Shown: in pieces, positions 1 to 9,057 of the stretch
Layout of the letters: each line of letters starts with the position of its first letter
Position numbering within the stretch: the stretch's first letter is position 1
Assembly (NCBI RefSeq): GCF_037072025.1
Contig: NZ_JAXHDD010000011.1
Span: forward strand, 31,604 to 95,603
Origin: Pseudogracilibacillus sp037072025
GTDB lineage: Bacteria > Bacillota > Bacilli > Bacillales > Amphibacillaceae
Length of the DNA: 64,000 nt
Reading direction: 5' to 3'
Program-made: the position numbers and the translations under genes
Notes under the pieces: model-generated
What the model saw: only the letters and a program-made list of their open reading frames with translations
Told to the model about the DNA's origin: nothing
Database searches by the model: none

Positions 1-816
1 AAATGCTGTTTCTGGTAAGGACAAAAGTCCAACAATATGTGCATGTTTTTGTAAGTATGCATGTAATTGTACCGCTTGATCACTCTCGAATAAAAATTCT
101 GGGATAATAAAGATCAAAAAGCCGCCTTCTTTTGTATATGTTAAACTCTGTTCGATAAATAAATGATGTGAATAAGAATGTCCTTCTTCAGCTTTTAATT
201 CAAAATTACTTGCTTGAAGATCATCTGGATAATAACCTACTGGTAAATCTGCAACAACTAGATCAACCGGATCTAATAATAATGGTCGTAAACTATCTTG
301 ATGAAAATACTCAACTCTTTTTTTCTGCAAATTAGCATTAAGTAGGGAAATTTTTAATAATGTAGGATCAATCTCACTTGCGTAAGCTTTTACAGGTTGT
401 GTTAAATGACTCATTACTATTAAAAGTAAATTTGCTGTTCCACTTGCCGGATCAAATAGACGTACCTCACTAAAATTCTTAGTTAATTTTTCAGATAAAT
501 AACCAATAAATAATGCAATTGCTTCGGGAGTCATTGTATGATAGTGTTGTGTCGTATTTTTCATCCCCTTTAAAACAGCTAACTGAATTGCATTTCTTAT
601 ATTTTCAATTGAATATTCAGTAAGGTTTATTCGCAAAAGTGCTTCTTGGATTTTTTCATTTAACCCTTCTAAGTTTTCCTCATGGACATCTCCGTAAAAC
701 AGCGCTTCCATAGTTATTGCCAAACTATCCAAAAAAGGTTCATCCGCATAATTTTGTATCATTAAAGTTGTTTCTTCTATCCAATCATATAGTTCTACTA
801 CTTTTGAATCATTCAT
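1..816 (-). CDS. ytxK: YtxK-like class I SAM-dependent methyltransferase, C-terminus cut by window edge
   Basis: The minus-strand frame is open from an ATG at 816 to the window edge, giving 272 residues without a stop. A GAGGAGG ribosome binding site precedes the ATG. The middle of the protein has an FDPASGTANLL motif (SAM-binding motif I) and later a DLPVGYYP motif, a variant of the NPPY catalytic motif of N6-adenine methylases. This matches the YtxK family, which resembles DNA N6-adenine methylases and whose substrate is uncertain. Its position next to tpx is the same as in B. subtilis. Roughly the last 55-60 residues would lie outside the window. I am sure of the family and not of the biochemical role. 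Confidence 0.9.
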   Translation of the reverse strand, partial: MNDSKVVELYDWIEETTLMIQNYADEPFLDSLAITMEALFYGDVHEENLEGLNEKIQEALLRINLTEYSIENIRNAIQLAVLKGMKNTTQHYHTMTPEAIALFIGYLSEKLTKNFSEVRLFDPASGTANLLLIVMSHLTQPVKAYASEIDPTLLKISLLNANLQKKRVEYFHQDSLRPLLLDPVDLVVADLPVGYYPDDLQASNFELKAEEGHSYSHHLFIEQSLTYTKEGGFLIFIIPEFLFESDQAVQLHAYLQKHAHIVGLLSLPETAF

Positions 817-1030
817 TGTTCAGCCTCCTCTAACCTTTGAGTTTGGCATTATTTCTATTCAATAAATTACTTATTATTGTATCAAATTTCATAAAAAATG
901 AAATGAAATAACGTACGAAAGTTTAAGTTGTTTATTTTTATGCTTTATCTGTATATTTTGCTTGTTTTACCGTACTTCAATACAATTTTTCTTGATAGTA
1001 AAGTATTCGTTTTTCTTATACTGTTACTAA

Positions 1031-1064
1031 AAAATGAAAACGGACACATAGTTAACTGTGTCCG
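1031..1064 (-). terminator. Rho-independent terminator of tpx
   Basis: CGGACACA and TGTGTCCG form an 8-bp stem (1041-1064) with an 8-nt loop. On the minus strand it is followed by a T-rich run. It lies 7 nt after the tpx stop and separates tpx from ytxK. Confidence 0.85.
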
Positions 1065-1071
1065 AATAAAA

Positions 1072-1572
1072 TCACTCTGCTTTTCTAGCAGCTTCTAATG
1101 CCTTTTCATAGTCGGGATGATTCGTAACTTCTGGAACATACTCTACATACGTAACTTTATCATGACTATCTACGACAAAGATTGATCTTGAAAGAAGACG
1201 TAATTCCTTTATTAATACGCCATATTTTTTACCAAAATCAGCATCACGATGATCTGATAAAATTTCAATGTTATTAACTCCCTCTGCACTGCACCAACGT
1301 GTTTGTGCAAAAGGCAGATCCATACTAATTGTAAGCAATTGTACATTATCTAATTTGTCTGCCTCTTGATTAAATCGTTTTGTTTGTTCTGCACAAACTC
1401 CTGTATCAAGTGAAGGAACAACACTAATTAGTTTCACCTTCCCCTTATAGTCATCTAGAGTCTTATTCTCTAAACTATTCGACAATACGGTAAAGTTTGG
1501 AGCATCATTCCCCACTTGAATTTCTGTTCCTAATAATGTTACGGGACTATCTTGAAATGTAACTTCTACCAT
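1072..1572 (-). CDS. tpx: Thiol peroxidase Tpx
   Basis: This 166-residue protein has the usual length of the atypical two-cysteine peroxiredoxin Tpx, which reduces lipid and other hydroperoxides in the cytoplasm using thioredoxin. The peroxidatic cysteine is C60, in a PSLDTGVC context, and the resolving cysteine is C94, in TRWC. Together they form the intramolecular disulfide typical of the family. The start at 1572 is preceded by GGAAAGG at good spacing. It forms its own transcription unit with a strong terminator. Synteny with ytxK supports the call. Confidence 0.96.
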   Translation of the reverse strand: MVEVTFQDSPVTLLGTEIQVGNDAPNFTVLSNSLENKTLDDYKGKVKLISVVPSLDTGVCAEQTKRFNQEADKLDNVQLLTISMDLPFAQTRWCSAEGVNNIEILSDHRDADFGKKYGVLIKELRLLSRSIFVVDSHDKVTYVEYVPEVTNHPDYEKALEAARKAE

Positions 1573-1647
1573 TATAGATCAACCTTTCCGTTATTATTTA
1601 CTATCATTATGAATAAGCAGTAGAGAAATGTCCATTATTTTGTGGCA

Positions 1648-2664
1648 TTATTTATATTCATTCAATACTTCTTCTCTATCTTCCGCATTATCGTAGTCAA
1701 TTTCAAACCCTAGATCTTTTAACATTTGATAGTCACTGTTTCTCTCTTGTCCGTCTGTCGTTAAATAATCCCCAATAAAGATGGAGTTTGCAGCAAATAA
1801 CCCAAGTGGCTGTAATGAACGTAGATTCACTTCTCTTCCCCCAGAAATACGGATTTCTTTAGTAGGGTTCATAAAGCGAAATAGAGCAAGTACTTTTAAG
1901 CAATATAAAGGGGTAAGTTCATCCGTCCCTTCAAGTGCCGTTCCATCAATTGCATGGAGAAAGTTTACAGGAATAGAATCAGCATCTAGTTCTTTTAGCG
2001 CTCTTCCCATTTGATAGACGTCTTCTAACGATTCTTTCATTCCAACAATAACGCCAGAACAAGGCGAAATACCTACGTTTTTTACTTTACCAACTGTATT
2101 TACCCTGTCGTCATATGTATGGCTTGTCGTAATATTCGAATGATGTTCTTTTGAAGTGTTTAAGTTATGATTATAACGATCTACCCCTGCAGCCTTTAAT
2201 TTTTCTGCTTGCCCATCTCTTAAAATCCCTAAACAGGCACATACACGCATATCCGAATACTCTTCTTTTATTTCTTTTACTGCTGCTGTTACAACATCTA
2301 GCTCACGATTAGTAGGGCCTCTCCCACTTGCAACTATGCAAAAAGTTCCTGATTTCAAATCATGTGCACGTTTAGCTCCAGCAATGATTTGTTCCCTCGT
2401 CATCATGGTGTATTTTTCTATCGGGGCCGTCGAATCTATTGACTGTGAACAATAACCACAATTTTCAGGACAATAACCTGTTTTCGTACTTATGATCATA
2501 TTCAATTTAACTTTCTTGCCAAAATAGTGTTTCCTAATTTTAAACGCTGCATCCATTAAACGTAAAATTTCATCATCAGATGACTGCAAGATAGCGAAAG
2601 CCTCTTCTCTTGTAATATTATAACCACTTAATACAGAATCCGCTAATTCGTTCCAATAATCCAT
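1648..2664 (-). CDS. bioB: Biotin synthase BioB
   Basis: Radical-SAM enzyme that inserts sulfur into dethiobiotin in the last step of biotin synthesis. The 338 residues include the CxxxCxxC cluster motif at C65, C69 and C72 (YCPENCGYC), which binds the 4Fe-4S cluster. Ligands of the second cluster are also visible: C109 in a TFCIVASGRG context, the VCACLG cysteine, and the arginine in RISGGREV. The start at 2664 follows AAGGAGAG. It is the second gene of an operon with bioY, 28 nt downstream of it. No other biotin biosynthesis gene (bioA, bioD, bioF) is present in the window, so here it pairs with uptake rather than a full pathway. Confidence 0.97.
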   Translation of the reverse strand: MDYWNELADSVLSGYNITREEAFAILQSSDDEILRLMDAAFKIRKHYFGKKVKLNMIISTKTGYCPENCGYCSQSIDSTAPIEKYTMMTREQIIAGAKRAHDLKSGTFCIVASGRGPTNRELDVVTAAVKEIKEEYSDMRVCACLGILRDGQAEKLKAAGVDRYNHNLNTSKEHHSNITTSHTYDDRVNTVGKVKNVGISPCSGVIVGMKESLEDVYQMGRALKELDADSIPVNFLHAIDGTALEGTDELTPLYCLKVLALFRFMNPTKEIRISGGREVNLRSLQPLGLFAANSIFIGDYLTTDGQERNSDYQMLKDLGFEIDYDNAEDREEVLNEYK

Positions 2665-2692
2665 AGTTCTCTCTCCTTGTTAATTGTTTACT

Positions 2693-3286
2693 TTATGTAC
2701 GTTGTTCTATTACAATATTTCGAATGATGATACCATGTTTTTCTAGCCGATATGCAAAAACACCTGCTAAAATACTCAATAAAATATCTTTTGGTAATGG
2801 TACGATCATCCATAACCAAGCTACTTTATAAGAAAATTCTGCTGGAGCCTCGAACCATAATTGGTAGGCAGCGTACATCCAATTTGTCCCGAAAATATAG
2901 TTGATTGCCATTGCAACTAATGCAGCTACAATATAAGAAGGTAAACTAGAATTCATTTCTCTTATTTTACCGGCTACGTAGGCAACAAGGATAAATGATA
3001 ATATGAAACCAAATGTTGGTGAAAGTATCATTCCAATTCCACCTTTAAATTGAGCAAAAACGGGAGCACCTACTAGACCCAACATCATATAAACAAACAT
3101 TGAAAAGGCACCTAATCTGCTACCTAAAACTAATCCAGCCAATACAGCAAAAAAAGTTTGCAATGTGATTGGCACCCCTCCAACAACAAGAAAAGGAGCA
3201 ATCGAAGTCATGTTAGCGCCAATACTAGTAAGTGCGACAAACATTGCACCAAAAGTTAGCTTGAATACTTTGCTTTGTTTTCTCAT
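2693..3286 (-). CDS. bioY: Biotin transporter BioY (ECF S-component)
   Basis: A 197-residue, six-helix membrane protein of the BioY family, the substrate-binding S component of energy-coupling factor transporters for biotin. Hydrophobic segments alternate with short loops, and the region MLGLVGAPVFAQFKGG matches the conserved loop of BioY. The ATG at 3286 follows an AAAGGGGTG site. It leads the bioY-bioB operon. A BirA-like operator sits 18 nt upstream of the start. The ECF module genes it would need (ecfA, ecfT) are not in this window. Confidence 0.93.
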   Translation of the reverse strand: MRKQSKVFKLTFGAMFVALTSIGANMTSIAPFLVVGGVPITLQTFFAVLAGLVLGSRLGAFSMFVYMMLGLVGAPVFAQFKGGIGMILSPTFGFILSFILVAYVAGKIREMNSSLPSYIVAALVAMAINYIFGTNWMYAAYQLWFEAPAEFSYKVAWLWMIVPLPKDILLSILAGVFAYRLEKHGIIIRNIVIEQRT

Positions 3287-3303
3287 TTTTTCACCCCTTT
3301 CAA

Positions 3304-3331
3304 TGTTTACCTATTTTATTTTAGGTTTACA
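3304..3331 (-). promoter_or_regulatory. BirA-like biotin operator of bioY-bioB
   Basis: Read on the minus strand, TGTAAAC and GTAAACA are separated by 14 nt. This is the layout of the Gram-positive BirA operator, TGTwAAC-N14-16-GTTwACA, with one mismatch in one half. A TTGACT -35-like hexamer lies upstream at about 3362-3367. BirA with bound biotinyl-AMP would repress here. Confidence 0.72.
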
Positions 3332-3446
3332 TACATTTAGATTACCACATATTTTTCCCCAGTCAATTTTTTTCGAGACACGAACCCATATTTTATATTG
3401 GCATATGTATAAAGTGATGAATATTTTTAGTAAGGAGAGGGAATAC

Positions 3447-5501
3447 ATGACTAAGTCAAGAGATGGTCGAAATCGTAACGTAGATAAAAAGCAAGAACAA
3501 TTAGCAAAATTTAAAAAGAAAAATACTGGTTCTGGAAAGATAATGAATAGCGATTCTGGATTTAAAGTATCCAATGACCGATGGAGTTTAAGAGCGGGTA
3601 AACGTGGTCCAACACTACTTCAAGACTTTCATTTTTATCGAAAGCAATCCCGTTTTAACCGAGAAAGAATTCCAGAAAAAGTAGTTCATGCAAGAGGATT
3701 TGGACTTTACGGTGATTTTGAATTATATAAATCAATGAAAAAATACACGGTTGCTAAGTTTCTGCAAAAACCTGGTTCAACTACACCTGTCTTTTGTCGT
3801 TTTTCAAATTTTATTGGCAGTAAGGGATCGAAGGATACAGCTGTAGACATACGAGGCTTTGCAGTCAAATTTTATACAGAAGAAGGAAATTACGATATGT
3901 TGTCACTTCAATTTCCGGTCTTCATCTTAGCTGATGCAATGAAGTTTATGGATGTGACGCATGCGGTTAAACCAAATCCGATTACGGACGTTCCGCAAGC
4001 GACCGTTGCACATGATAGCTTTTGGGACTATGTCATCGCTAACCCGGAATCAGCACATATGGTGATGTGGTTGATGTCAATGAGGGGACGTCCGAGAAGC
4101 TGGCGCATGATGGACGGTTGGCCAATCAATACATTTTGGTTTATAAACGAACAAGGTAAAGGAACTTTGGTTCGATTTAAATGGATAGCGAAACTTGGTG
4201 TACACTCACTATTACTTGATGAAGCAAATGTTATCGGTGGTGTAGATCCAGATTTTCATCGCCGAGATATTATCGAAGCCGTCAGATGTGGAGCATACCC
4301 TGAATACGAACTTGGTGTGCAATTAATTGAGCGAGAAGATGAACATAAGTTTGATTTTGATATTTTAGATGATACAAAACTTTGGCCTGAAGAAGAGGTT
4401 CCTGTCGAAGTTATCGGTAAATTGACATTGAATCGAGAGGTTGATAACTTCTTTGCAGAAGAAGAACAATCATCATTTGACCCTGCTTCGCTTATTCCAG
4501 GCATTGACTTTACGAATGATCCAGTTTTACAAGGAAGAGCTTTTGCTTATAGAGATACGGATTACCACCGGCTAGGAACTGGAAATATTAATGAAATTCC
4601 AGTTAACAAACCGATCTCAGAAGTAAATACGAACCACCGAGACAGTTTTTCAAAATACCGCATAGATGTTGACTCAGTAAATTATCATAGCAATACGTTA
4701 GCTGGAGATACACCTGCAGAGGCCTCTCCTAAAGAAGGTGGATATACACATTATCCAGGTGAAGTCGAAGGACACATTACAAGAGAACGACCTAGTGAAT
4801 CGTTCTATGATTATTTTTCACAAGCAAGACTATTTTGGAATAGTATATCTAAACCAGAAAAAGATGACTTAGTAAGTACATTTATCTATCACCTGCAATA
4901 TGTAAAGAGTAAGTCAGTAAGACAAAAGAACGTCGAATTTTGGGCGAACGTTGATCATGAGATGGCATGTATTTTCGCTGACAATATTGGTGTCGAGCGC
5001 CCGACCAACACTAATGTACCTGTAACAGAAAGTTCTCCAGCTATAAGCCAGCTAAATACACCTCATTATGCATATACACAAAAGGTTGGCGTGTTAATTG
5101 GCGATGGATTTCGCTCGCAGGAAGTTCTAAGTACTCTAGACACATTACAGGAGTACGGTGTCTTTATAGATGTTATTAGTGAAAAGCTCGGTCATGTAAC
5201 AGGAGATAGTGGAGCAAAAATCAACGTAAATGAAACATTTAAAACGAAGTATCCTGTACTTTATGATTCCATTTATGTTGTTGGTGGAAAAGCGGATAAT
5301 CAGGCAGATTTTGATCAAAATATTATGAGTTTTATAATGGAACAATTTAAACACTATAAACCAATTGGAATTGCCACGACTGGTGAATGTTATTTCGATG
5401 GAAATGCAGTCCCTGGGATCGTATATGGTGATCAACCAGACTTTCCTAAAAAATTTGTTACAGCTATCGCACATCAACGTTTCTGGGATCGTGAAGTTTA
5501 G
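3447..5501 (+). CDS. Large-subunit (clade 2, HPII-like) catalase with altered active-site motif
   Basis: The protein is 684 residues when started at the ATG at 3447, which follows TAAGGAGAGG. Earlier in-frame starts lack a ribosome binding site and run into the divergent bioY promoter. The catalase core (about 45-500) has the distal histidine H81 in VVHARG, the FYTEEG motif and the proximal haem ligand region RAFAYRDT. A flavodoxin-like DJ-1/PfpI domain follows (about 540-684), as in KatE and HPII. The segment that normally reads VGNN, carrying the catalytic asparagine, reads LSLQ (residues 152-155). Activity may therefore be weakened or changed. The gene is monocistronic, divergent from bioY and convergent with the spore protein gene. 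Confidence 0.9.
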   Translation: MTKSRDGRNRNVDKKQEQLAKFKKKNTGSGKIMNSDSGFKVSNDRWSLRAGKRGPTLLQDFHFYRKQSRFNRERIPEKVVHARGFGLYGDFELYKSMKKYTVAKFLQKPGSTTPVFCRFSNFIGSKGSKDTAVDIRGFAVKFYTEEGNYDMLSLQFPVFILADAMKFMDVTHAVKPNPITDVPQATVAHDSFWDYVIANPESAHMVMWLMSMRGRPRSWRMMDGWPINTFWFINEQGKGTLVRFKWIAKLGVHSLLLDEANVIGGVDPDFHRRDIIEAVRCGAYPEYELGVQLIEREDEHKFDFDILDDTKLWPEEEVPVEVIGKLTLNREVDNFFAEEEQSSFDPASLIPGIDFTNDPVLQGRAFAYRDTDYHRLGTGNINEIPVNKPISEVNTNHRDSFSKYRIDVDSVNYHSNTLAGDTPAEASPKEGGYTHYPGEVEGHITRERPSESFYDYFSQARLFWNSISKPEKDDLVSTFIYHLQYVKSKSVRQKNVEFWANVDHEMACIFADNIGVERPTNTNVPVTESSPAISQLNTPHYAYTQKVGVLIGDGFRSQEVLSTLDTLQEYGVFIDVISEKLGHVTGDSGAKINVNETFKTKYPVLYDSIYVVGGKADNQADFDQNIMSFIMEQFKHYKPIGIATTGECYFDGNAVPGIVYGDQPDFPKKFVTAIAHQRFWDREV

Positions 5502-5511
5502 TATTAGTAAA

Positions 5512-5545
5512 AAAGTCATTCCTAATATTATTTAGGAATGACTTT
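5512..5545. terminator. Bidirectional terminator between the catalase and spore-protein genes
   Basis: AAAGTCATTCCTAA and TTAGGAATGACTTT form a perfect 14-bp stem with a 6-nt loop. The A and T runs at the ends of the arms suit termination in both directions between the two convergent genes. Confidence 0.85.
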
Positions 5546-5569
5546 CTAGATTTTAAGTGTTTATACTAG

Positions 5570-5779
5570 TTATTGTTGCGTTCCACCCATTTGTTGTTGC
5601 GCCATGTGAACTAGACGCTTTGTAATTTCTCCTCCAACGGAACCGTTAGCTCGAGAAGTAGTATCTGCACCAAGTTGTACGCCAAATTCCTGTGCAATCT
5701 CAGTTTTCATTTGGTTTAACGCTTGTTCTGCACCTGGAACTAGCAATTGGTTTGAGTTATTTCTGCTGCTATTTGGCAT
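5570..5779 (-). CDS. Small acid-soluble spore protein, alpha/beta type
   Basis: A 69-residue protein starting at the ATG at 5779, 6-7 nt after CAAGGAGGTG; the frame is open further upstream but without a site. It has the alpha/beta SASP signature: a germination protease cleavage region (KTEIAQEFGV) and the DNA-binding stretch with GSVGGEITKRLV. These proteins coat and protect spore DNA and are amino-acid reserves on germination. This marks the organism as a spore former. The gene would be expressed in the forespore under sigma-G; I did not find a certain promoter. Confidence 0.95.
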   Translation of the reverse strand: MPNSSRNNSNQLLVPGAEQALNQMKTEIAQEFGVQLGADTTSRANGSVGGEITKRLVHMAQQQMGGTQQ

Positions 5780-5888
5780 GATCTTCACCTCCTTGGTACC
5801 ATTTATAATGCACACCAAAGAGGTCTATCATACATTAATTCATTTGGTAGTTGTTGTTAATTTAAGGATTTTTTTGAAATTACAATTT

Positions 5889-7091
5889 TTAAAGTAGATC
5901 ATCAAAAGATTCTTCCAAAATTGTAGAATTACGAATAGTAATCTCTTCTATATTTTCTACTGCTTCGTCGATGAAAGTAGAGAAGTCCGTATTTGATTCT
6001 AAATAGTTTACTTTTTCCCTAGTGGGGTTAGTTACCGGAGATTTAGGTACAAAAATAGTACAACAATCCTCATAAGGTTTAACTGATATATCGTACGTTC
6101 CAATCTCTTTTGAATAGGAAATAATTTCTTCCTTATCTAAACCGACTAATGGCCGAATAACTGGTAAATTTGTTACTTCATTTATTACGTTCATACTTGC
6201 CAAAGTTTGACTTGCTACTTGACCTAAGCTTTCTCCTGTAGCGATCGCTAATATATTATTTTTCTGACATACTTTTTCGCTAACTTGTAGCATAACACGG
6301 CGCATCACTGTCATAGCATAGCGTTCCGGAATAGATTTAAATATCTCCTGTTGTAATTTAGTAAATGGAACAAGATGAATTTTTATTGATCCACCGTACT
6401 CTGTTAATACCTTTGTCAAATCTAATACCTTTTGTTTCGCACGTTCGCTAGTAAATGGTGGGGAATGAAAGTGGATCATTTCCAATTCAACTCCACGTTT
6501 CATAATTAAATAACCAGCAACCGGACTATCTATCCCACCTGAAAGAAGAAGAAGCGTTTTCCCTCCGGTTCCTACAGGTAAGCCTCCAGCTGCACGAATT
6601 ACTGTGGAAGTAATATACGTCGCTTTTTCTCTTATTTCTACTTTAATTTCCACATCAGGTTCATGAACATTTACTGTAAAATCCGATGTTTTTTTAAGTA
6701 AATGAGCACCTAAAACTCGGTTCATTTCTTGTGATCCTATTGGAAAAGCTTTATTGGCACGTCTGACTGACACTTTAAATGTATGTGCATATTCACTTTG
6801 TTTGAGGGCAGCAAGTGCCCCAGCCTTAATCGTTTCTATCTCGTTATTAACTTTAATAGCTAAACTTAAACTATAAATTCCAAATATTGTTTTACACTTT
6901 TCTATGATTGGTTCAGGATCTTGACCGTTAAGGACGACAAACATTCTGCCTTGAGACCTTGTCACCCGAGTAGACGGAAATTCTTTTAATGCTTCTTGAA
7001 TATTTTTTTGTAATTGTACAATAAACTGTTTAATATTTTTTCCCTTTAATCCGAGTTCACCATAACGGATTAATATATGATCGTATTGCAT
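5889..7091 (-). CDS. thiI: tRNA uracil 4-sulfurtransferase ThiI
   Basis: A 400-residue enzyme that makes 4-thiouridine at tRNA position 8 and can serve thiazole synthesis. It has an N-terminal ferredoxin-like and THUMP region (to about 165), then a PP-loop ATPase domain with SGGIDSP at 184-190. There is no C-terminal rhodanese domain. In B. subtilis the short ThiI takes sulfur directly from NifZ. The gene starts 6 nt after nifZ ends, so the two are cotranscribed. GGAGTAGATAAGT precedes the ATG. Confidence 0.96.
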   Translation of the reverse strand: MQYDHILIRYGELGLKGKNIKQFIVQLQKNIQEALKEFPSTRVTRSQGRMFVVLNGQDPEPIIEKCKTIFGIYSLSLAIKVNNEIETIKAGALAALKQSEYAHTFKVSVRRANKAFPIGSQEMNRVLGAHLLKKTSDFTVNVHEPDVEIKVEIREKATYITSTVIRAAGGLPVGTGGKTLLLLSGGIDSPVAGYLIMKRGVELEMIHFHSPPFTSERAKQKVLDLTKVLTEYGGSIKIHLVPFTKLQQEIFKSIPERYAMTVMRRVMLQVSEKVCQKNNILAIATGESLGQVASQTLASMNVINEVTNLPVIRPLVGLDKEEIISYSKEIGTYDISVKPYEDCCTIFVPKSPVTNPTREKVNYLESNTDFSTFIDEAVENIEEITIRNSTILEESFDDLL

Positions 7092-7097
7092 ACTTAT

Positions 7098-8237
7098 CTA
7101 CTCCAATATATCTTTTAAATGTGTAATTGCTTCATTAAAAACGTCAACAAATGTATCAATATCATTTTTTGTCGTTTCATATGATAAACTTATTCTTAGC
7201 CCTGAACTTGCCAGTTCATCTGAAACTCTACAAGCGCTTAAAACTCTACTTTTATCAAATTGTTTTGAAGAACAGGCTGATTGTGTCGAAATAATAATAC
7301 CTTTTTCATATAGTGCGTGAATAACGACTTCAGGCTTTAAGCCCGGAACGGATACATTTAAAATATGCGGTGCACCCTCTATAGAAGAATTTATCTTCAC
7401 ATTATCAAGTTTTTCTAAACCTTGATATAATTTTTCATATAGAGCTTTTAACTGTTTCAATTGAATTTGCTCTTTTTCTTTCATCAAACGAAGTGCCCGA
7501 ACAAACGACACATTTCCAGCCACATTTTCAGTGCCAGAACGAAATCCAAACTCTTGATTGCCTCCATGGAATAATGGATACAATGAAGTTCCTTCTTTCA
7601 CATAAAGTAGACCTGTGCCTTTTAGACCATTTATTTTATGACCAGATAATGTACATAAATCAATTCCTTTATTATTTAAATATAATGGTACTTTTCCGAA
7701 AGCTTGGACAGCATCAACGTGGAAATAGCTTTTCGGATATTTTTCAAGTCGCTTACTTATATCGTAAATTGGTTGTATGGAACCTATCTCGTTATTAACG
7801 TACATAATCGAGATGAGGATTGTTTCATCTGTTATTGCTTTTTCAATTTGTTCTATATCGATTACTCCATTTGAATCTACTGGTAAATACGTAATTGAAA
7901 ACCCTAAATCCTCCAAGCTTTTACACGTTTCATAAACAGAAGCATGTTCTACTGCACTTGTAATTATATGTTTCCCACGCTTTTGATGTTTTAACGCTAT
8001 TCCTTTTATTGCTAAATTATTTCCTTCTGTACCTCCAGAAGTAAAAACTATTTCACTTGGCTTAACGTGTAATATGTTAGCCGCTTGTTCTCTTGCTCTG
8101 TTTTGTAATTGCTCTGCTTCTCCACCAAATTCATGGATCGAGGATGGGTTACCAAAAAACCTTTCAGATACCTGTTTAAAACTCGCTACAACAGTAGGAT
8201 CCGGCTTAGTTGTTGCACTATTATCTAAGTAAATCAT
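7098..8237 (-). CDS. nifZ: Cysteine desulfurase NifZ (NifS/IscS family), partner of ThiI
   Basis: PLP enzyme of 379 residues releasing sulfur from cysteine as a persulfide. The PLP lysine is K201 in LSGHK, and the persulfide cysteine is C322 in a TQSACSS loop. The start at 8237 (MIYLDNSATT) follows AGGAAGG by 9 nt and aligns with the conserved N-terminus; an upstream TTG in frame has no site of its own. The tight spacing to thiI shows its role as the dedicated sulfur donor for tRNA thiolation rather than general iron-sulfur cluster assembly. Confidence 0.93.
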   Translation of the reverse strand: MIYLDNSATTKPDPTVVASFKQVSERFFGNPSSIHEFGGEAEQLQNRAREQAANILHVKPSEIVFTSGGTEGNNLAIKGIALKHQKRGKHIITSAVEHASVYETCKSLEDLGFSITYLPVDSNGVIDIEQIEKAITDETILISIMYVNNEIGSIQPIYDISKRLEKYPKSYFHVDAVQAFGKVPLYLNNKGIDLCTLSGHKINGLKGTGLLYVKEGTSLYPLFHGGNQEFGFRSGTENVAGNVSFVRALRLMKEKEQIQLKQLKALYEKLYQGLEKLDNVKINSSIEGAPHILNVSVPGLKPEVVIHALYEKGIIISTQSACSSKQFDKSRVLSACRVSDELASSGLRISLSYETTKNDIDTFVDVFNEAITHLKDILE

Positions 8238-8317
8238 TGTGAAATTCCTTCCTATTTTCAAATATGCGATAACGTTACTTCATAAATCTATGCTAATTTC
8301 ATCTTCGTAGTAGAAGA

Positions 8318-8965
8318 AAACTGTGACGTAACAATTTATCACCGTTGGGGAAAAGTGACTCTACCTCCGCTCTGGAATGTGAGTCGATTAACAACATGCA
8401 GAGTCCAGATCTAAGATGTCGAGTCGTTCCGCATGACGTCGAATCTTTTTCCAACATGTCGAGTCCATCTGCAAGATGGGTAGTTTCGATAGTAATCGTG
8501 ACCGTTTTGGGTAAGAGTCGTGTAAAACGGGCATGTTTCGGTATTAATCATGACCGTTTTGGGTAAGAGTCATTAAAAACGGGCATGTTTCGCTCTTAAT
8601 CGTGCCCGTTTTGAGTAAGAGTCATTAAAAACGGGCATGTTTCGGTATTAATCATGACCGTTTTGGGTAAGAGTCATTAAAAACGGGCATGTTTCGGTAT
8701 TAATCGTGACCGTTTTGGATAAGAGTCATGGAAAACGGGCATGTTTCGCTCTTAATCGTGCCCGTTTTGGATAAGAGTCATGGAAAACGGGCATGTTTCG
8801 CTCTTAATCGTGCCCGTTTTGAGTAAGAGTCATAAAAAACGGGCATGTTTCGCTCTTAATCGTGCCCGTTTTGGGTAAGAGTCATGGAAAACGGCGAGTC
8901 TTTTTCCAACATGTCGAGTCGATCCGTATCAATTTATTAATAAGCAGAGCCTTACGTCGCAGTTT
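8318..8965. repeat. Intergenic repeat element with terminal inverted repeats, 20-bp phased words and 52-bp hairpin units
   Basis: The ends are AAACTGTGACGTAA (8318-8331) and TTACGTCGCAGTTT (8952-8965), a 14-bp inverted repeat with one mismatch. Inside the left end, GAGTC-like words start at 8381, 8401, 8421, 8441, 8461 and 8481, exactly 20 bp apart. About 7.5 tandem units of exactly 52 bp follow (about 8490-8895). Several carry AAAACGGGCA paired with TGCCCGTTTT across 17 nt. Two more GAGTC words (8896, 8916) close the element. No convincing reading frame exists. It lies between the convergent side of ezrA and the nifZ promoter region. Confidence 0.85.
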
Positions 8966-9057
8966 ATGGATTTTGCCTAATAAATATCTTTAAATACAAA
9001 TTACAGTAAATAAGACTGGCTACAAGAGATTATTCCCTGTGAGACAGTCTTTATTTA

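Noticed and set aside
3165..3446. N-terminal extension of the catalase
   Set aside because: The frame is open, but it overlaps the bioY start and the BirA operator; the start at 3447 has a good ribosome binding site and matches family length.
7493..7798. Open frames on the strand opposite nifZ and other core genes
   Set aside because: They lack ribosome binding sites and lie wholly inside well-identified genes on the other strand.
8490..8900. CRISPR array
   Set aside because: The unit is 52 bp with no unique spacers: the intervals are as repeated as the words, and no cas gene is present.
9012..9051. Terminator of ezrA
   Set aside because: AAGACTG/CAGTCTT can pair, but the loop is long and there is no T run on the minus strand; not strong enough to list.
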